A stretch of 64,000 bases of DNA from Stutzerimonas balearica DSM 6083 (GCF_000818015.1 NZ_CP007511.1:186001-250000), one strand, 5' to 3'. Shown: positions 10,117-20,466, counted from the stretch's first letter. Made by a program: numbers and translations. The notes: generated by a model from the letters alone, not told the origin.

Positions 10117-10983
10117 TCAGGCCGGCGCCAGGGCTGGCAGCAGGTGCTGTTCCCACAGCGCTTCGCGCTGCGCGGGGCGGAAAAAGCCAAAATGGCCGAT
10201 GCGTGACGCGCCGACATCCTGCGGTGCGAGGCGCTGCATGCGCTTGGGTGCGTTGACGTAGAAGCCGTGCAGCGAAGCGGTGCTGCGTGCGGACATCATT
10301 TCGTCGTCGGTGAACGACAGCGATACCAGTGGCGTCCGCACCGCGGCGAAGGCGTCGCGCATCCAGTCGCCTTCGGCGCCGACCAGATATTCCGGATGCA
10401 GGCACCAGCGCCGCCACTGGCGAATGACGCCGGCAGGCAGGTCGCCCACCGCACCGAGACGCTTGCCGGGGAAATAGCCGAACAGTGGGGTCAGCGCGGG
10501 CGCCAGGGCATGCCAGAGCAGCCATGCCTGCTTGCGAATCTGCGGGCTGTTGTCGCGCCAGTAACCGCTCCCGGCGGCGATGGTGATAACCCGCGCGATG
10601 CGTTCATGGCCCTCGACCAAGGGGACGATCTGCGCACCGAGGCTGTGTCCGAGCCAGTACAGCGGGCGGTCGCCGGCAGCTTCGGCGACGGCGTCGAGCA
10701 CCGCGCTGCAGTCGCCGCGCGCCCAGCCCAGGATGTCCACCTCGAGTGCGCGCAGCGGGCCACAGTGCGATTCGCCAATGCCGCGATAGTCGAAGGTCAC
10801 CGCCAGGTAGCCGCGCTCGGCCAGCCAGGCGGCGAAGTCGCGGTAGAAGCGTTGGGGGACGCCGATGGCCGGAGCGAGCAGTGCGACCCCACGGGCTTCG
10901 CCGCGCGGCGCGTACCAGTAGCTGGCCAATGCCTGGCCCTGACGGTTTTCGAGGCGGCGTGCCTGAGGGTGCAAGGATTTCAT
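10117..10983 (-). CDS. Alpha/beta hydrolase
   Basis: A protein of 288 residues of the serine alpha/beta-hydrolase type (hydrolase-4-like). The strand-turn FDYRGIGES and the nucleophile elbow WLGHSLGAQ (Ser in GHSLG) are clear, and a late His appears in SRIGHFGFF. The start at the ATG at 10983 is chosen because GGAGAA lies six bases upstream; an upstream in-frame ATG at 11025 lacks a ribosome binding site. It is divergent from a TetR-type regulator, with a perfect inverted repeat between them, so that regulator probably controls it. The substrate is unknown. Confidence 0.85.
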   Translation of the reverse strand: MKSLHPQARRLENRQGQALASYWYAPRGEARGVALLAPAIGVPQRFYRDFAAWLAERGYLAVTFDYRGIGESHCGPLRALEVDILGWARGDCSAVLDAVAEAAGDRPLYWLGHSLGAQIVPLVEGHERIARVITIAAGSGYWRDNSPQIRKQAWLLWHALAPALTPLFGYFPGKRLGAVGDLPAGVIRQWRRWCLHPEYLVGAEGDWMRDAFAAVRTPLVSLSFTDDEMMSARSTASLHGFYVNAPKRMQRLAPQDVGASRIGHFGFFRPAQREALWEQHLLPALAPA

Positions 10984-11045
10984 TATTGTTCTCCGGTGCA
11001 GGGCAGGGCGACGGCGTGGCAACATAGGCCGGCTGGAATATAGTT

Positions 11046-11062
11046 CTAGAATATTTTTCTAG
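11046..11062. promoter_or_regulatory. Probable TetR operator between the hydrolase and the regulator
   Basis: CTAGAA-TATTT-TTCTAG is a perfect 6-bp inverted repeat with a 5-base spacer, 14 bases upstream of the TetR start codon. The left arm also forms part of a second palindrome, TTCTAGAA. A dyad of this size in an AT-rich gap between divergent genes is the usual form of an autoregulatory TetR site. Confidence 0.6.
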
Positions 11063-11075
11063 TCAAGGAGCGCCT

Positions 11076-11663
11076 ATGGCCGGCAATGGCCGCAAGCAGC
11101 AGATTCTCCAGGCGGCGCTGGCCTGCTTCAGCGAGCACGGCGTCGACGGCACCACGATCGAGATGATCCGTGACCGCTCGGGCGCCAGCATCGGCAGCCT
11201 CTATCATCACTTCGGCAACCGCGAGCGGATCATCGCCGCGCTCTATCTGGAAGGCATTGGCCAGTACGCAGGCCTGCTCGAAGCAGGCCTGATCGACACG
11301 CTCGACGCCGAGGCCTGCGTGCGCCTGTTCGTGACCGGCTACATCGATTGGGTGGTCGAGCATCCCGATTGGGCGCGCTTCATCCTGCACAATCGCGGGC
11401 GGGTGGAAGCCGGCGAGGCTGGCGAGCGCCTGCGGCAGTTCAACCAGGCCCATGGCGAGCGGATTGCGGGCGTGTTGCGCAAGCACCGCCAGGCCGGCGC
11501 GTTTCGTGAGTTGCCCGGCGAGTGCTTCGTTTCGGTGGTCATCGGGCCGAGCCAGGACATGGCGCGCAACTGGCTGGCCGGGCGCAGCAAGCGGCCGCTG
11601 GCCGAGTACCGCGAGCTGCTGGCGCAGATCGCCTGGGACAGCGTGCGCGCAGCGGCGGTCTGA
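11076..11663 (+). CDS. TetR family transcriptional regulator
   Basis: 195 residues with an N-terminal helix-turn-helix (about 10-55) ending in the family signature IGSLYHHFGNRERIIAALY. The rest is the helical ligand-binding and dimer domain, which differs among members, so the ligand cannot be named. AAGGAG stands seven bases before the ATG. It is divergent from the alpha/beta hydrolase and probably represses that gene and itself through the dyad at 11046-11062. Its 3' end is only nine bases from the convergent IclR gene. Confidence 0.9.
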   Translation: MAGNGRKQQILQAALACFSEHGVDGTTIEMIRDRSGASIGSLYHHFGNRERIIAALYLEGIGQYAGLLEAGLIDTLDAEACVRLFVTGYIDWVVEHPDWARFILHNRGRVEAGEAGERLRQFNQAHGERIAGVLRKHRQAGAFRELPGECFVSVVIGPSQDMARNWLAGRSKRPLAEYRELLAQIAWDSVRAAAV

Positions 11664-11672
11664 ACGGCGACG

Positions 11673-12455
11673 TTAGACGCCGAGGCTTTCGATGTCGCGG
11701 GCGAGCATTTCCAGCTGTTGCGCCAGCGAGCTGCGCAGGGTCGCCTCGTCGAGCTGGAACGATGGCGCTCCGCAGGTCAGCGCCATGATGCTGCCGTCGG
11801 CCAGGCGCAGCGGCACGCCGGCGGCGCGCACGTTGCGGTCCCAGTCGCCGAGCGACAGGCAGAAGCCGTCGCGCTCGTACTCGGCGAACGAGCCGCGCAG
11901 CGAGGCTTCGATGGGCGCCCATTCATCGCCGTACTTGGCGGCCAGCGCGGCCAGCAGATGCTCGCGCTCCTTTTCCGGCGTGGCGGCAAGGAACGCCCGA
12001 CCTGCAGCGGTGGTCGCCAGCGGCAGGCGCACGCCGGCATCCATGCGCAGGGTAGTGACCTCGGCGGGGCGGCAGTTCTCGACGTAGATCATCGACAGCC
12101 GGTCGCGGCAGGTCAGGCCGACCGTGGTGTGCGTGCGCCGGGCAAAGTCGTCCATGTAGGGCTTGGCCAGCTGCCGCACGCGCAGGTTCGAGACATAGGC
12201 ATAGCCGAGCGCCAGCACGCCGGAATCGAGCTGGTACTTTTCCAGCTGCGGTGAATAGCTGAGGTAGCCGAGGCGGGTCAGGGTGTAGGTCAGGCGCGAG
12301 ATGGTCGGCTTCGGCAGGCCGGTGAGGCGGGCGATGTCCTGATTGCCGAGCACTACCGAGCCGTGGGTGAAAGCCCGCAGCACCTCGAGCCCGCGGGCCA
12401 AGGCCTCGACGAACTTGCGGTCCTTGGGTGGGCTGGAGTCGGGGTGGTCGGTCAT
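11673..12455 (-). CDS. IclR family transcriptional regulator
   Basis: 260 residues from the ATG at 12455 (MTDHPDSSPPKDRKFVEAL). The frame remains open upstream to 12752, but those codons lack a ribosome binding site and the homologous region begins at KFVEALARGLEVLRAF. The winged helix-turn-helix spans about 15-80 (IARLTGLPKPTISRLTYTL), and the C-terminal effector domain includes the typical TTAAGRAFLA segment. IclR proteins often govern catabolism of aromatic or other carbon sources. No obvious target gene is divergent from it, since rpmB lies upstream, so its regulon is unknown. Confidence 0.9.
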   Translation of the reverse strand: MTDHPDSSPPKDRKFVEALARGLEVLRAFTHGSVVLGNQDIARLTGLPKPTISRLTYTLTRLGYLSYSPQLEKYQLDSGVLALGYAYVSNLRVRQLAKPYMDDFARRTHTTVGLTCRDRLSMIYVENCRPAEVTTLRMDAGVRLPLATTAAGRAFLAATPEKEREHLLAALAAKYGDEWAPIEASLRGSFAEYERDGFCLSLGDWDRNVRAAGVPLRLADGSIMALTCGAPSFQLDEATLRSSLAQQLEMLARDIESLGV

Positions 12456-12809
12456 GCTCTGGGGTTCCGGCAAAAGGGCAGCGGGGCGAACGATAACAGA
12501 TCGCCCCGTCAGCGGCAGTGCGGCATGCGGGGATGCGCGAGGCGGGCTTATAAAGGAAGCGGAACGCCGGCGAGACGGCATCGCGCAAGATGCGCGCAGC
12601 GGCAACCGTTCGGGTGGAAAAACCACACCGCGCTTGTTGCACCGGGGGGTTTCTGATATAAAGCAGCGCTCTTTTCTAGGGGCACGCTTTGTTCGTTCGC
12701 AGCGTAGCCGGTAAGACCCCGATGAAACGCGGCGCCAAGCGCCAGATGACAATTGATTTCAAGCGGCCAACCCATGCCGGGTTGGGCATGTGGTTTAGAG
12801 GGCTGAGGC
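12456..12809. other. Divergent intergenic region, IclR gene / rpmB
   Basis: 354 bases without a gene of their own. The right half contains a good sigma-70 promoter for the ribosomal protein operon (see 12634-12662). The bases between the predicted promoter and rpmB (about 140) would form a long leader; I saw no clear riboswitch or terminator in it. The promoter for the IclR gene must also be here and is not obvious. Confidence 0.5.
12634..12662 (+). promoter_or_regulatory. Sigma-70 promoter of rpmB-rpmG
   Basis: TTGTTG at 12634-12639 and TATAAA at 12657-12662 are separated by exactly 17 bases. The orientation and strength fit a ribosomal protein operon; transcription would start at about 12669. 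Confidence 0.7.
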
Positions 12810-13046
12810 ATGTCGAGAGTCTGTCAAGTTACCGGTAAGGGTCCGGTAACCGGGAACAACATTTCCCACGCACACAACAAAACCCGTCGTCGTTTCCTGC
12901 CGAACCTGCAGCATCACCGCTTCTGGGTCGAGTCCGAGAAGCGCTTCGTGCGTCTGCGCGTTTCCGCCAAGGGCATGCGCATCATCGACAAGCGTGGCAT
13001 CGACGCCGTTCTGGCCGAGCTGCGCGCCCGTGGCGAGAAGGTTTAA
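12810..13046 (+). CDS. rpmB: 50S ribosomal protein L28
   Basis: 78 residues beginning [20 protein letters not shown], an exact match to the family in length and in the [11 protein letters not shown] segment. L28 is a basic protein of the large ribosomal subunit. It is followed 11 bases later by rpmG, the order conserved through gammaproteobacteria. Confidence 0.99.
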   Translation: MSRVCQVTGKGPVTGNNISHAHNKTRRRFLPNLQHHRFWVESEKRFVRLRVSAKGMRIIDKRGIDAVLAELRARGEKV

Positions 13047-13057
13047 GGAGAACAATC

Positions 13058-13213
13058 ATGCGTGACCTGATCCGTTTGGTGTCCAGCGCCGGTACCGGCC
13101 ACTTCTACACCACCGACAAGAACAAGCGCACTACGCCCGACAAGATCGAGATCAAGAAATTCGATCCGGTCGTTCGTAAGCACGTGATCTACAAGGAAGC
13201 CAAGATCAAGTAA
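13058..13213 (+). CDS. rpmG: 50S ribosomal protein L33
   Basis: 51 residues, [20 protein letters not shown] at the start and [11 protein letters not shown] at the end, the normal size for L33. It has no zinc-binding Cys pairs, so it is the Cys-minus form. AAGGAG lies eight bases before the ATG. It is co-transcribed with rpmB and ends 18 bases before a strong terminator hairpin. Confidence 0.99.
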   Translation: MRDLIRLVSSAGTGHFYTTDKNKRTTPDKIEIKKFDPVVRKHVIYKEAKIK

Positions 13214-13231
13214 TTGATCGGCCCTTGAACG

Positions 13232-13264
13232 AAGAACCCGCCAATCGGCGGGTTCTTTCGTTTT
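13232..13264. terminator. Intrinsic terminator of rpmB-rpmG
   Basis: AAGAACCCGCC (13232-13242), loop AATC and GGCGGGTTCTT (13247-13257) form a perfect 11-bp stem followed by TCGTTTT. It lies between convergent genes and also has A-rich bases on the left side, so it could serve the aminotransferase from the other strand. Confidence 0.9.
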
Positions 13265-13286
13265 GGCGGCTTGTGCAGGCAGCCGC

Positions 13287-14612
13287 TCAGGCGGCTGCAC
13301 GAATGCCGTCGGCGAAGCGCTCGATCATCGCATCGATGTGCGGTTTGTCGATGATCAATGCCGGCGACAGCGCAATGGTGTCGCCGCTGGCACGCACCAT
13401 CAGACCCTTTTCGAAGCACTGACGGAACACCTCGTAGCCGCGCTTGCCGACCCCGTCGGGGTGTGCCTCGAACTGCACGCCGGCAACCAGCCCGACGGTG
13501 CGGATGTCGATCACGTGGGGCAGGTCGCGCAGGCTGAACAGCGCCTCCTGCCAGTACGGCTCGAGCTCGATGGCTTTTTCGAACAGCCCCTCGCGCGCAT
13601 AGATCTCCTGGGTCGCCAGGGCCGCGGCACAGGCCACCGGATGCCCGGAATAGGTGTAGCCGTGAAAGAACTCGATGGCACTTTCCGGGCCGGTCATGAA
13701 CGCCTCGAACAGGTGATCGGCCACGAACACTGCACCCATCGGCACCGAGCCGTTGGTCAGGCCCTTGGCGCAGGTGATCATGTCCGGGGTGACGCCCCAG
13801 CGTTCGGCGGCGAAGGCCTTGCCGACACGGCCAAAGCCGGTGATGACCTCATCGAAGATCAGCAGGATGCCGTGCTTGGCGGTGATCTCGCGCAGGCGCT
13901 GCAGGTAGCCGACCGGGGGCAGGATCACGCCGGCCGAGCCAGACATCGGTTCGACGATCACAGCGGCGATGTTCTCTGCGCCGTGCAGCGTGACCAGTCG
14001 CTCCAGCTCGTCAGCCTTTTCCACGCCATATTGCGGCAAGCCGCGGCTGAAGGCATTGCGCGCCAGGTCCAGCGTGTGTGGCAGGTGGTCGACCCCCGGC
14101 AGCAGGGCGCCGAAGGCGCGGCGGTTGTTCGGCATGCCGCCGACCGAGATGCCACCGAAGCCGACGCCGTGATAAGCCAGTTCGCGGCCGATCAGTCGCG
14201 TGCGCGTGCCTTGGCCGATGGCGCGCTGGTAGGCCAGCGCGACCTTCAGCGCAGTGTCCACCGACTCCGAACCCGAGTTGGTGAAGAACACCCGGCTGAG
14301 CCCGGCGGGGGTGATGTGGCTGAGCTTCTCGGCCAGCTCGAAGGGCAGCGGATGACCCATCTGGAAGGTCGGCGCGAAGTCCATCTGTGCGATCTGCCGG
14401 CTGACCGCTTCGCTGATTTCGCGTCGGCCGTGGCCGGCGTTACAGCACCAGAGACCGGCGGTGCCATCGAGGATCTGGCGGCCGTCGCTGGCGGTGTAGT
14501 ACAGCCCCTCGGCCTTTTCCAGCAAGCGTGGGCTGGCCTTGAACTGGCGGTTGGCGGTAAAGGGCATCCAGAAATGATCGGGCGAGGCGCTGGGGTGGAA
14601 ATCGTTGGCCAT
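13287..14612 (-). CDS. Omega-amino acid/GABA transaminase (class III, GabT2-like)
   Basis: A 441-residue PLP-dependent class III aminotransferase. The phosphate-binding TNSGSESVDTALK (111-123), the cofactor Asp254 in IFDEVITGFGR and the Schiff-base Lys283 in CAKGLTNGSVPMGA are all in place. It resembles omega-amino acid:pyruvate transaminases. The position next to rpmG and divergent from a KauB-type dehydrogenase is as for PA5313 (gabT2) in P. aeruginosa, so use of GABA or polyamine-derived amines is likely. The start is the ATG at 14612 with CGGAG upstream; the open frame runs further without homology. Confidence 0.88.
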   Translation of the reverse strand: MANDFHPSASPDHFWMPFTANRQFKASPRLLEKAEGLYYTASDGRQILDGTAGLWCCNAGHGRREISEAVSRQIAQMDFAPTFQMGHPLPFELAEKLSHITPAGLSRVFFTNSGSESVDTALKVALAYQRAIGQGTRTRLIGRELAYHGVGFGGISVGGMPNNRRAFGALLPGVDHLPHTLDLARNAFSRGLPQYGVEKADELERLVTLHGAENIAAVIVEPMSGSAGVILPPVGYLQRLREITAKHGILLIFDEVITGFGRVGKAFAAERWGVTPDMITCAKGLTNGSVPMGAVFVADHLFEAFMTGPESAIEFFHGYTYSGHPVACAAALATQEIYAREGLFEKAIELEPYWQEALFSLRDLPHVIDIRTVGLVAGVQFEAHPDGVGKRGYEVFRQCFEKGLMVRASGDTIALSPALIIDKPHIDAMIERFADGIRAAA

Positions 14613-14878
14613 GGCAAGCTCCGGCAGGAATGCGGGTTCGGCGGCTATGCTGTGTGGCGACCGGGCGGTGCTTGCACAGCGATGCCTGGAGTCTATGTTT
14701 AATAAAACGAACAAAACAAGCCGATATCCTGGGCTTTCGTAAAAAATATTGATAGCCCAGGGCCGCTCATTTAGGGTGCCTGTCTGACGAGGCGCAAACC
14801 GCCTGGCGGGTCCTGCGGGATCCCGCCGCTCGGCTGGTTGGCGCAGCTCATTCGACTCCATCCACAAGAGGACGCTCC
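14613..14878. promoter_or_regulatory. Divergent control region of gabT2-like and kauB-like genes
   Basis: The 266 bases contain an AT-rich core at 14696-14755. Perfect inverted repeat arms CCTGGGCT (14728-14735) and AGCCCAGG (14754-14761) flank it with an 18-base spacer. The spacing puts the arms on opposite sides of the core, as for a regulator or hairpin between divergent promoters. Polyamine genes in Pseudomonas are known to be controlled by PauR; I cannot confirm its site here. Confidence 0.5.
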
Positions 14879-16372
<1,494 letters not shown>

Positions 16373-16382
16373 CAGCCGACAC

Positions 16383-16424
16383 GGCGCTGGCACGGATCAC
16401 CGCCCGATCCGTGCCGGCAGCGCC
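16383..16424. terminator. Hairpin between convergent genes
   Basis: GGCACGGATC (16389-16398) pairs with GATCCGTGCC (16406-16415), and outside it GGCGCT (16383-16388) pairs with AGCGCC (16419-16424). The result is an interrupted 16-bp stem in the 66-base gap between convergent genes. A T-run is absent, so it may end or protect transcripts rather than act as a classic terminator. Confidence 0.6.
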
Positions 16425-16438
16425 ACAGAGCGGCCGAG

Positions 16439-17839
16439 TCACTGGCCCCAGCTGCCACTGCGGCGCATCACACCCCAGTGATGCTTGCGCCGTGAAAACC
16501 ACTGCCACAGGCCGCGCACGCGCCACAGGGTGTTGAGCTGGCGGTAGCCAAAGTTCTCCAGCACCGCCATGAGAAACAGCTGCAGCATGTCGCGGCGGCG
16601 GCTGTAGACATGAAACGACAACGTCTCGAGCAGCAGGCCGTTGACCGACAGCAGGATGCCCATGCCGATCGCCACGAGCAGGAACAGGGCCAGGGCCGCC
16701 GGCGATACGGCGCTCAGGGCGAAGCCGCCGAGCATGAATCCGTAGCCCGCCAGTTCGATCAGCGGGCCGAGCCATTCGAACAGCGTCATGAACGGCCAGG
16801 CCAGCCAGCCGGGCGTGCCGCCGCGCGGGCTGAAGGCCAGGCGCGTATGCCGGCCGAGGCTTTCGGCCAGGCCGCGCTGCCAGCGGCTGCGCTGGCGGCC
16901 GAGGGTGCCGAGGTCTTCGGGGCATTCGGTCCAGCAGATCGGGTCGGGCAGGTAACGGATGCGGTAGGGGATGCGCGCCTTGCGATGATGGCGATGCAGG
17001 CGCACCACCAGCTCCATGTCCTCGCCCACGGTATCGGTGCGGTAGCCGCCGACGGCCATGACCCGTTCACGGTCGAACAGGCCGAAGGCGCCGGAGATGA
17101 TCAGCACCGCGTTGAGCGGCGACCAGCCGAGGCGGCCGAAGAGAAAGGCGCGCAGATACTCGACGATCTGAAAGCGCGCCAGCCAGTTGCGTGGCAGCCC
17201 GGCGCGGATGAGAAAACCGCCGCGCACCTGCGAGCCGTTGGCGATGCGCACGGTGCCGCCGGCGGCAATGGTGCGCTCGTCTTCCAGGAACGGCTGAACC
17301 ACCCGCAGCAGGCTGTCGCGCTGCAGGATGGAGTCGGCGTCGACACCGCAGAACAGGCCGTAGCGCGACGCGTTGATGCCGGCGTTCAACGCATCGGCCT
17401 TGCCGCCGTTGGCCTTGTCCACCACCCGCAGGTTGGCGTAGCGACGCGAGCGGTAGATGGCAGTGACCGGCTGGTGCGGCACCGCCTGGCGCAGCGGCTC
17501 GGGATGCGGCAGCAGCTCGAATTCCTCGATCAGCAAGGCCAGGGTGCGGTCGCTGGAGCCATCGTTGATCACCACCACCTCGAACTCGGGGTACTGCAAC
17601 TGCAGCATCGAGCGCACCGAAGTACGAATGGTCGCCTCTTCGTTGAAGGCGGGCATGAGCACCGACACCGGTGGCTCCACGCCCAGGTAGGGCGCAGCTT
17701 CGCCCGCTTCGGCGCGCCGCCGCATGTAGCCCATCAGGCTGGCCATCGACAGCAGATTGAGCAGCAGATAGGTGCCATTGAGCAGCAGGAAGTAGCCGAG
17801 GAAGCCCAGCTGCAGCCACCAGAGCCAGTCAACGCTCAT
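16439..17839 (-). CDS. Processive family 2 glycosyltransferase (exopolysaccharide synthase)
   Basis: A 466-residue inner-membrane GT2 enzyme. It has an N-terminal membrane segment (about 8-32), a cytoplasmic catalytic domain (about 55-330) and three or so C-terminal membrane segments (about 342-430). The catalytic series is complete: VINDGSSD, the DxD-like GVDADS, the acceptor motif VGEDMEL, and QRSRWQRG (the QxxRW motif of processive synthases such as PgaC, BcsA and hyaluronan synthase). No PilZ domain is present. It overlaps the HEAT-repeat gene by four bases and ends a ten-gene run of signalling and export genes, so it is probably the polymer synthase of that system. The sugar is unknown. 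Confidence 0.85.
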   Translation of the reverse strand: MSVDWLWWLQLGFLGYFLLLNGTYLLLNLLSMASLMGYMRRRAEAGEAAPYLGVEPPVSVLMPAFNEEATIRTSVRSMLQLQYPEFEVVVINDGSSDRTLALLIEEFELLPHPEPLRQAVPHQPVTAIYRSRRYANLRVVDKANGGKADALNAGINASRYGLFCGVDADSILQRDSLLRVVQPFLEDERTIAAGGTVRIANGSQVRGGFLIRAGLPRNWLARFQIVEYLRAFLFGRLGWSPLNAVLIISGAFGLFDRERVMAVGGYRTDTVGEDMELVVRLHRHHRKARIPYRIRYLPDPICWTECPEDLGTLGRQRSRWQRGLAESLGRHTRLAFSPRGGTPGWLAWPFMTLFEWLGPLIELAGYGFMLGGFALSAVSPAALALFLLVAIGMGILLSVNGLLLETLSFHVYSRRRDMLQLFLMAVLENFGYRQLNTLWRVRGLWQWFSRRKHHWGVMRRSGSWGQ

Positions 17840-18960
17840 CGCTTCAGCTCCACCATGGCACGGCGCAGGGCGTCCTGGCCGTAGCGGTCGTCGACCTCCT
17901 GCAGCAGATGCTGCAGTCGCTCCGGCGTGGCGCCGGGCAGGTGCGCCAGGGCGTCGGCCGCGGCCTGGCGTACCGCCCAGTTGCTGTCGGCGAGCAGGGG
18001 CACGAACAGCGGACTGTCGTCGCGGCGCGCCTGGCGCTGCAGCGCTTCGAGGGCGGCCAGACGCACGTCGGCCCCGGCGTGTGCCAGGGCTCGCTGCAGG
18101 CGCGTCCGATCACGCGGGTCGGCAAGCTCGCCGAGGCAGCGCAGGGCGATCTGCAAGGCTTCGGCGGCGGCGCCCTCGTCCAGCCGGGCGCGAGCCCAGG
18201 GCGCGGCGTGACGTGGGTCGCCGTACACCAGCAGTGCCGCCATGCGCGTGCGCTGCGGCTCGTCGAGCAGGTTCAGCAGGGCCAGCAACGGGCCGGTAAC
18301 CGCCTCGGCGCCGGCCTGCAGACAGAGTCCGGTGAGCCGTGGCAGCGCCCAGTCCGCGCGCTGCGCGGCGAGCGGCAGGAGGGTCTGCATGGCGCGCGCC
18401 GGGTCCATGGCGATGAGCGTCTGCGCCGCGGCCAGGGCAACGCTGGTGTTGCGGTTGCGCAGCAACGGCAACACCGCTTCCCAGTGACGCGGGTCGGCCA
18501 GGTGGCGCAGGCAGGTCAGGCCGATCAGCCGGGCACGAACGCGGCCGCGCAACAGGTCCAGCGCCCGGCGCTCCATGCCCAGGGCGACCAGCGCGCGATT
18601 CATCCGCTCGTGGGCGGCGCCGCGCAACTGCAGCTGGGTGCGGTTCCATTGCAAGAGAAACCACAGCCGATGGTTGCGGGCACGCGGTGCCGTCGCTTCA
18701 GGCAGTTCGTCGCTCAGGCTGCACAGTGCGAAGTAGGGGCGCCAGTGATCGTTGAAGGCCTGCCGGCGCCGGCCGCGCAGCCGGGTCAGCTCGCCCAGCA
18801 GGAGCACCTGCAGCAACACCAGCAGGGTCAGGCCGGCCAGGGCCAGCGCGCAGTAGAACGCCAGCTGCAGGATTGCATCTTCCGGGCGTAGCGCCGCGAT
18901 GAGGTCTGCCGGCGCTTCGCAGAGCCAGGCCGGGCAGCGCATCGATCCGTCAGAAGGCAT
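17836..18960 (-). CDS. Membrane-anchored HEAT-repeat protein
   Basis: 374 residues. A single membrane segment at about 32-55 (rich in Leu, ending LLLGEL) is followed by a basic stretch and then by helical repeats from about 120 to the end. These are recognisable by repeating Ala/Leu patterns and by units such as DSNWAVRQAAADALAHL, typical of HEAT/PBS-lyase-like repeats. Such repeats are scaffolds for protein contacts. The gene lies between the synthase and the outer-membrane protein, overlapping both by a few bases, so it may link synthase and outer-membrane partner or receive the signal. Positive residues after the segment favour a cytoplasmic scaffold, but this is inference. Confidence 0.72.
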   Translation of the reverse strand: MPSDGSMRCPAWLCEAPADLIAALRPEDAILQLAFYCALALAGLTLLVLLQVLLLGELTRLRGRRRQAFNDHWRPYFALCSLSDELPEATAPRARNHRLWFLLQWNRTQLQLRGAAHERMNRALVALGMERRALDLLRGRVRARLIGLTCLRHLADPRHWEAVLPLLRNRNTSVALAAAQTLIAMDPARAMQTLLPLAAQRADWALPRLTGLCLQAGAEAVTGPLLALLNLLDEPQRTRMAALLVYGDPRHAAPWARARLDEGAAAEALQIALRCLGELADPRDRTRLQRALAHAGADVRLAALEALQRQARRDDSPLFVPLLADSNWAVRQAAADALAHLPGATPERLQHLLQEVDDRYGQDALRRAMVELKR

Positions 18961-20080
18961 GGCGCAGGCCGAGCTGCAGCCACTGGCGGTCGTAATAGTC
19001 GCCCTGGCGGTGATGGCCGATTTCCCAGGTCAGCGCCCAGCGCCGGCTGAACCAGTGGCGACCCTGCAGGCTGATGGCGCGCACGTCGCTGGTGATCACC
19101 TGGCGCTCCTCGACCGCCTCCTCCTCCCCCGCGGTCAGGCGCAGGCCGGCGTAGCTCAGGCCGTCGTAGTAATAGTCCAGCGCCAGGTCGTGGCCGATCG
19201 GCGTACCGGCGTTGGCGACATCGGTGAGGTTGAGCGTGTAGCCGGCGCGCCAGTTGCCCCAGTAGCGTTCGGCCGCCAGCGCCAGGCGGTCGACCCGGGT
19301 GGTCGCATACTCGGTACGCCGCAGGCTCAGCGCGCCGAGATAGCCGTGCGGCAGTCGGCGCTGCAGGCGCAGGTCGGCATGCCATTCGGGCAGGAAGTAG
19401 GGCGAGGGCTGGTAGCCGATTTCCGGTTGCAGCGCCCAGTTCTCGTCCAGCGGCACCACGGCGCCGAGTTCGGCGCCCTCGTCCCACTCGCCGAAACGCT
19501 GCTCGCGCAACAGCGCGGCATACCAGCCAAGCCCCTCGGGCTGCGTCGAGGCGTAATCCAGGCGCTGGCTGCGCCAGTTGTCGAAGCCGTTGTCGAGCCA
19601 GTCCTGGCGGGCAGAGATCTCCAGTTCATGCCGGCGGGTCGCTGGCGCGGCGACGGTTGGCGCGGCGCCTGTCACCGGCACGCTGAGGGCGGCGCGCGCC
19701 TGCTGGATGACTTGCTGCACTTCGGTATAGCCCGGTGCGAGGCGCTCGGCGCGTTCCAGCGGGACCAGTGCGCGCTGCGGGAAGCCGGCCCAGAGCAGCG
19801 CTTGCCCCTGGCCGAGCAGGTAGTCGGCGTTGTCCGGCTGCTCGCTCAGCAGGCGCTGGTACAGGGGCAGCGCCTGCTCGGCGTGGCCCTGCCAGGCGAG
19901 CACGCGCGCCAGCAGAAAGCGTGCGTCACGGTCCTGCGGTGCCGTGGCGAGTTGCGTCTCCAGCGTCTGGCGCGCTGCGTCCAGGCGCTGTTCACGTACC
20001 TGGCGCTCGGCCTCGGCGACGCCGGCGCAGGCTCCGGTGCCGTACAGCGCGAGCGACAGCCACAGGGCCAGGCGTCTCAT
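18950..20080 (-). CDS. Outer-membrane TPR plus beta-barrel protein (YaiO-like)
   Basis: 376 residues with a signal peptide (MRRLALWLSLALYGTGACA). Two or three TPR-like repeats follow (about 22-130, with LLARVLAWQGHAEQALPLYQ and LLGQGQALLWAGFPQRAL). The C-terminal half is rich in alternating aromatic strands and ends LGLRHAF, with the terminal Phe expected for barrel insertion. This arrangement matches the YaiO/PgaA-type outer-membrane exporters of synthase-dependent polysaccharides. It overlaps its neighbours on both sides, so the three export genes are translated together. Confidence 0.8.
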   Translation of the reverse strand: MRRLALWLSLALYGTGACAGVAEAERQVREQRLDAARQTLETQLATAPQDRDARFLLARVLAWQGHAEQALPLYQRLLSEQPDNADYLLGQGQALLWAGFPQRALVPLERAERLAPGYTEVQQVIQQARAALSVPVTGAAPTVAAPATRRHELEISARQDWLDNGFDNWRSQRLDYASTQPEGLGWYAALLREQRFGEWDEGAELGAVVPLDENWALQPEIGYQPSPYFLPEWHADLRLQRRLPHGYLGALSLRRTEYATTRVDRLALAAERYWGNWRAGYTLNLTDVANAGTPIGHDLALDYYYDGLSYAGLRLTAGEEEAVEERQVITSDVRAISLQGRHWFSRRWALTWEIGHHRQGDYYDRQWLQLGLRHAF

Positions 20081-20466
20081 CGGCGCGTCCTCAGCAGGCG
20101 GCGAATGCGCGCCAGCAGCTCTTCGGGCTGGAATGGCTTGGTCACATAGTCGTCGGCGCCGAGTTCCAGCGCGCGCACCACGTCGACTTCGCGGGCCTTG
20201 GCGGTGAGCATCAGGACCGGCAGCGTTTCCCAGCCGGGTTGCGCCCGCAGCCGCTCGATCAGTTCCAGACCGTCGTGATAGGGCAGCATGATGTCCATCA
20301 GCGCCAGGTCGGGCGGTGCGTTCGTAGCCAGGCAGTCGAGCGCCTGGCGGCCGTCGGCCGCGTGCTCGACGGCAAAGCCGTGGCGCTCGAGCAGAAAACG
20401 GATCAGAAAGGCGATGTCCTCCTCGTCCTCGACCATGAGAATGCGTTGGCTGGCGGATTCGGTCAT
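20077..20466 (-). CDS. Single-domain response regulator
   Basis: 129 residues forming one receiver domain and no output domain. Acidic residues VEDEED near the start, phospho-acceptor Asp in LALMDIMLP (about residue 56), Thr in MLTAK and Lys in VTKPFQ are all present, so it should be phosphorylated. ATGA overlaps join it to the barrel gene downstream and the hybrid kinase upstream. It probably passes the signal from the 948-residue kinase, perhaps by protein contact with the export machinery. Confidence 0.9.
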   Translation of the reverse strand: MTESASQRILMVEDEEDIAFLIRFLLERHGFAVEHAADGRQALDCLATNAPPDLALMDIMLPYHDGLELIERLRAQPGWETLPVLMLTAKAREVDVVRALELGADDYVTKPFQPEELLARIRRLLRTRR

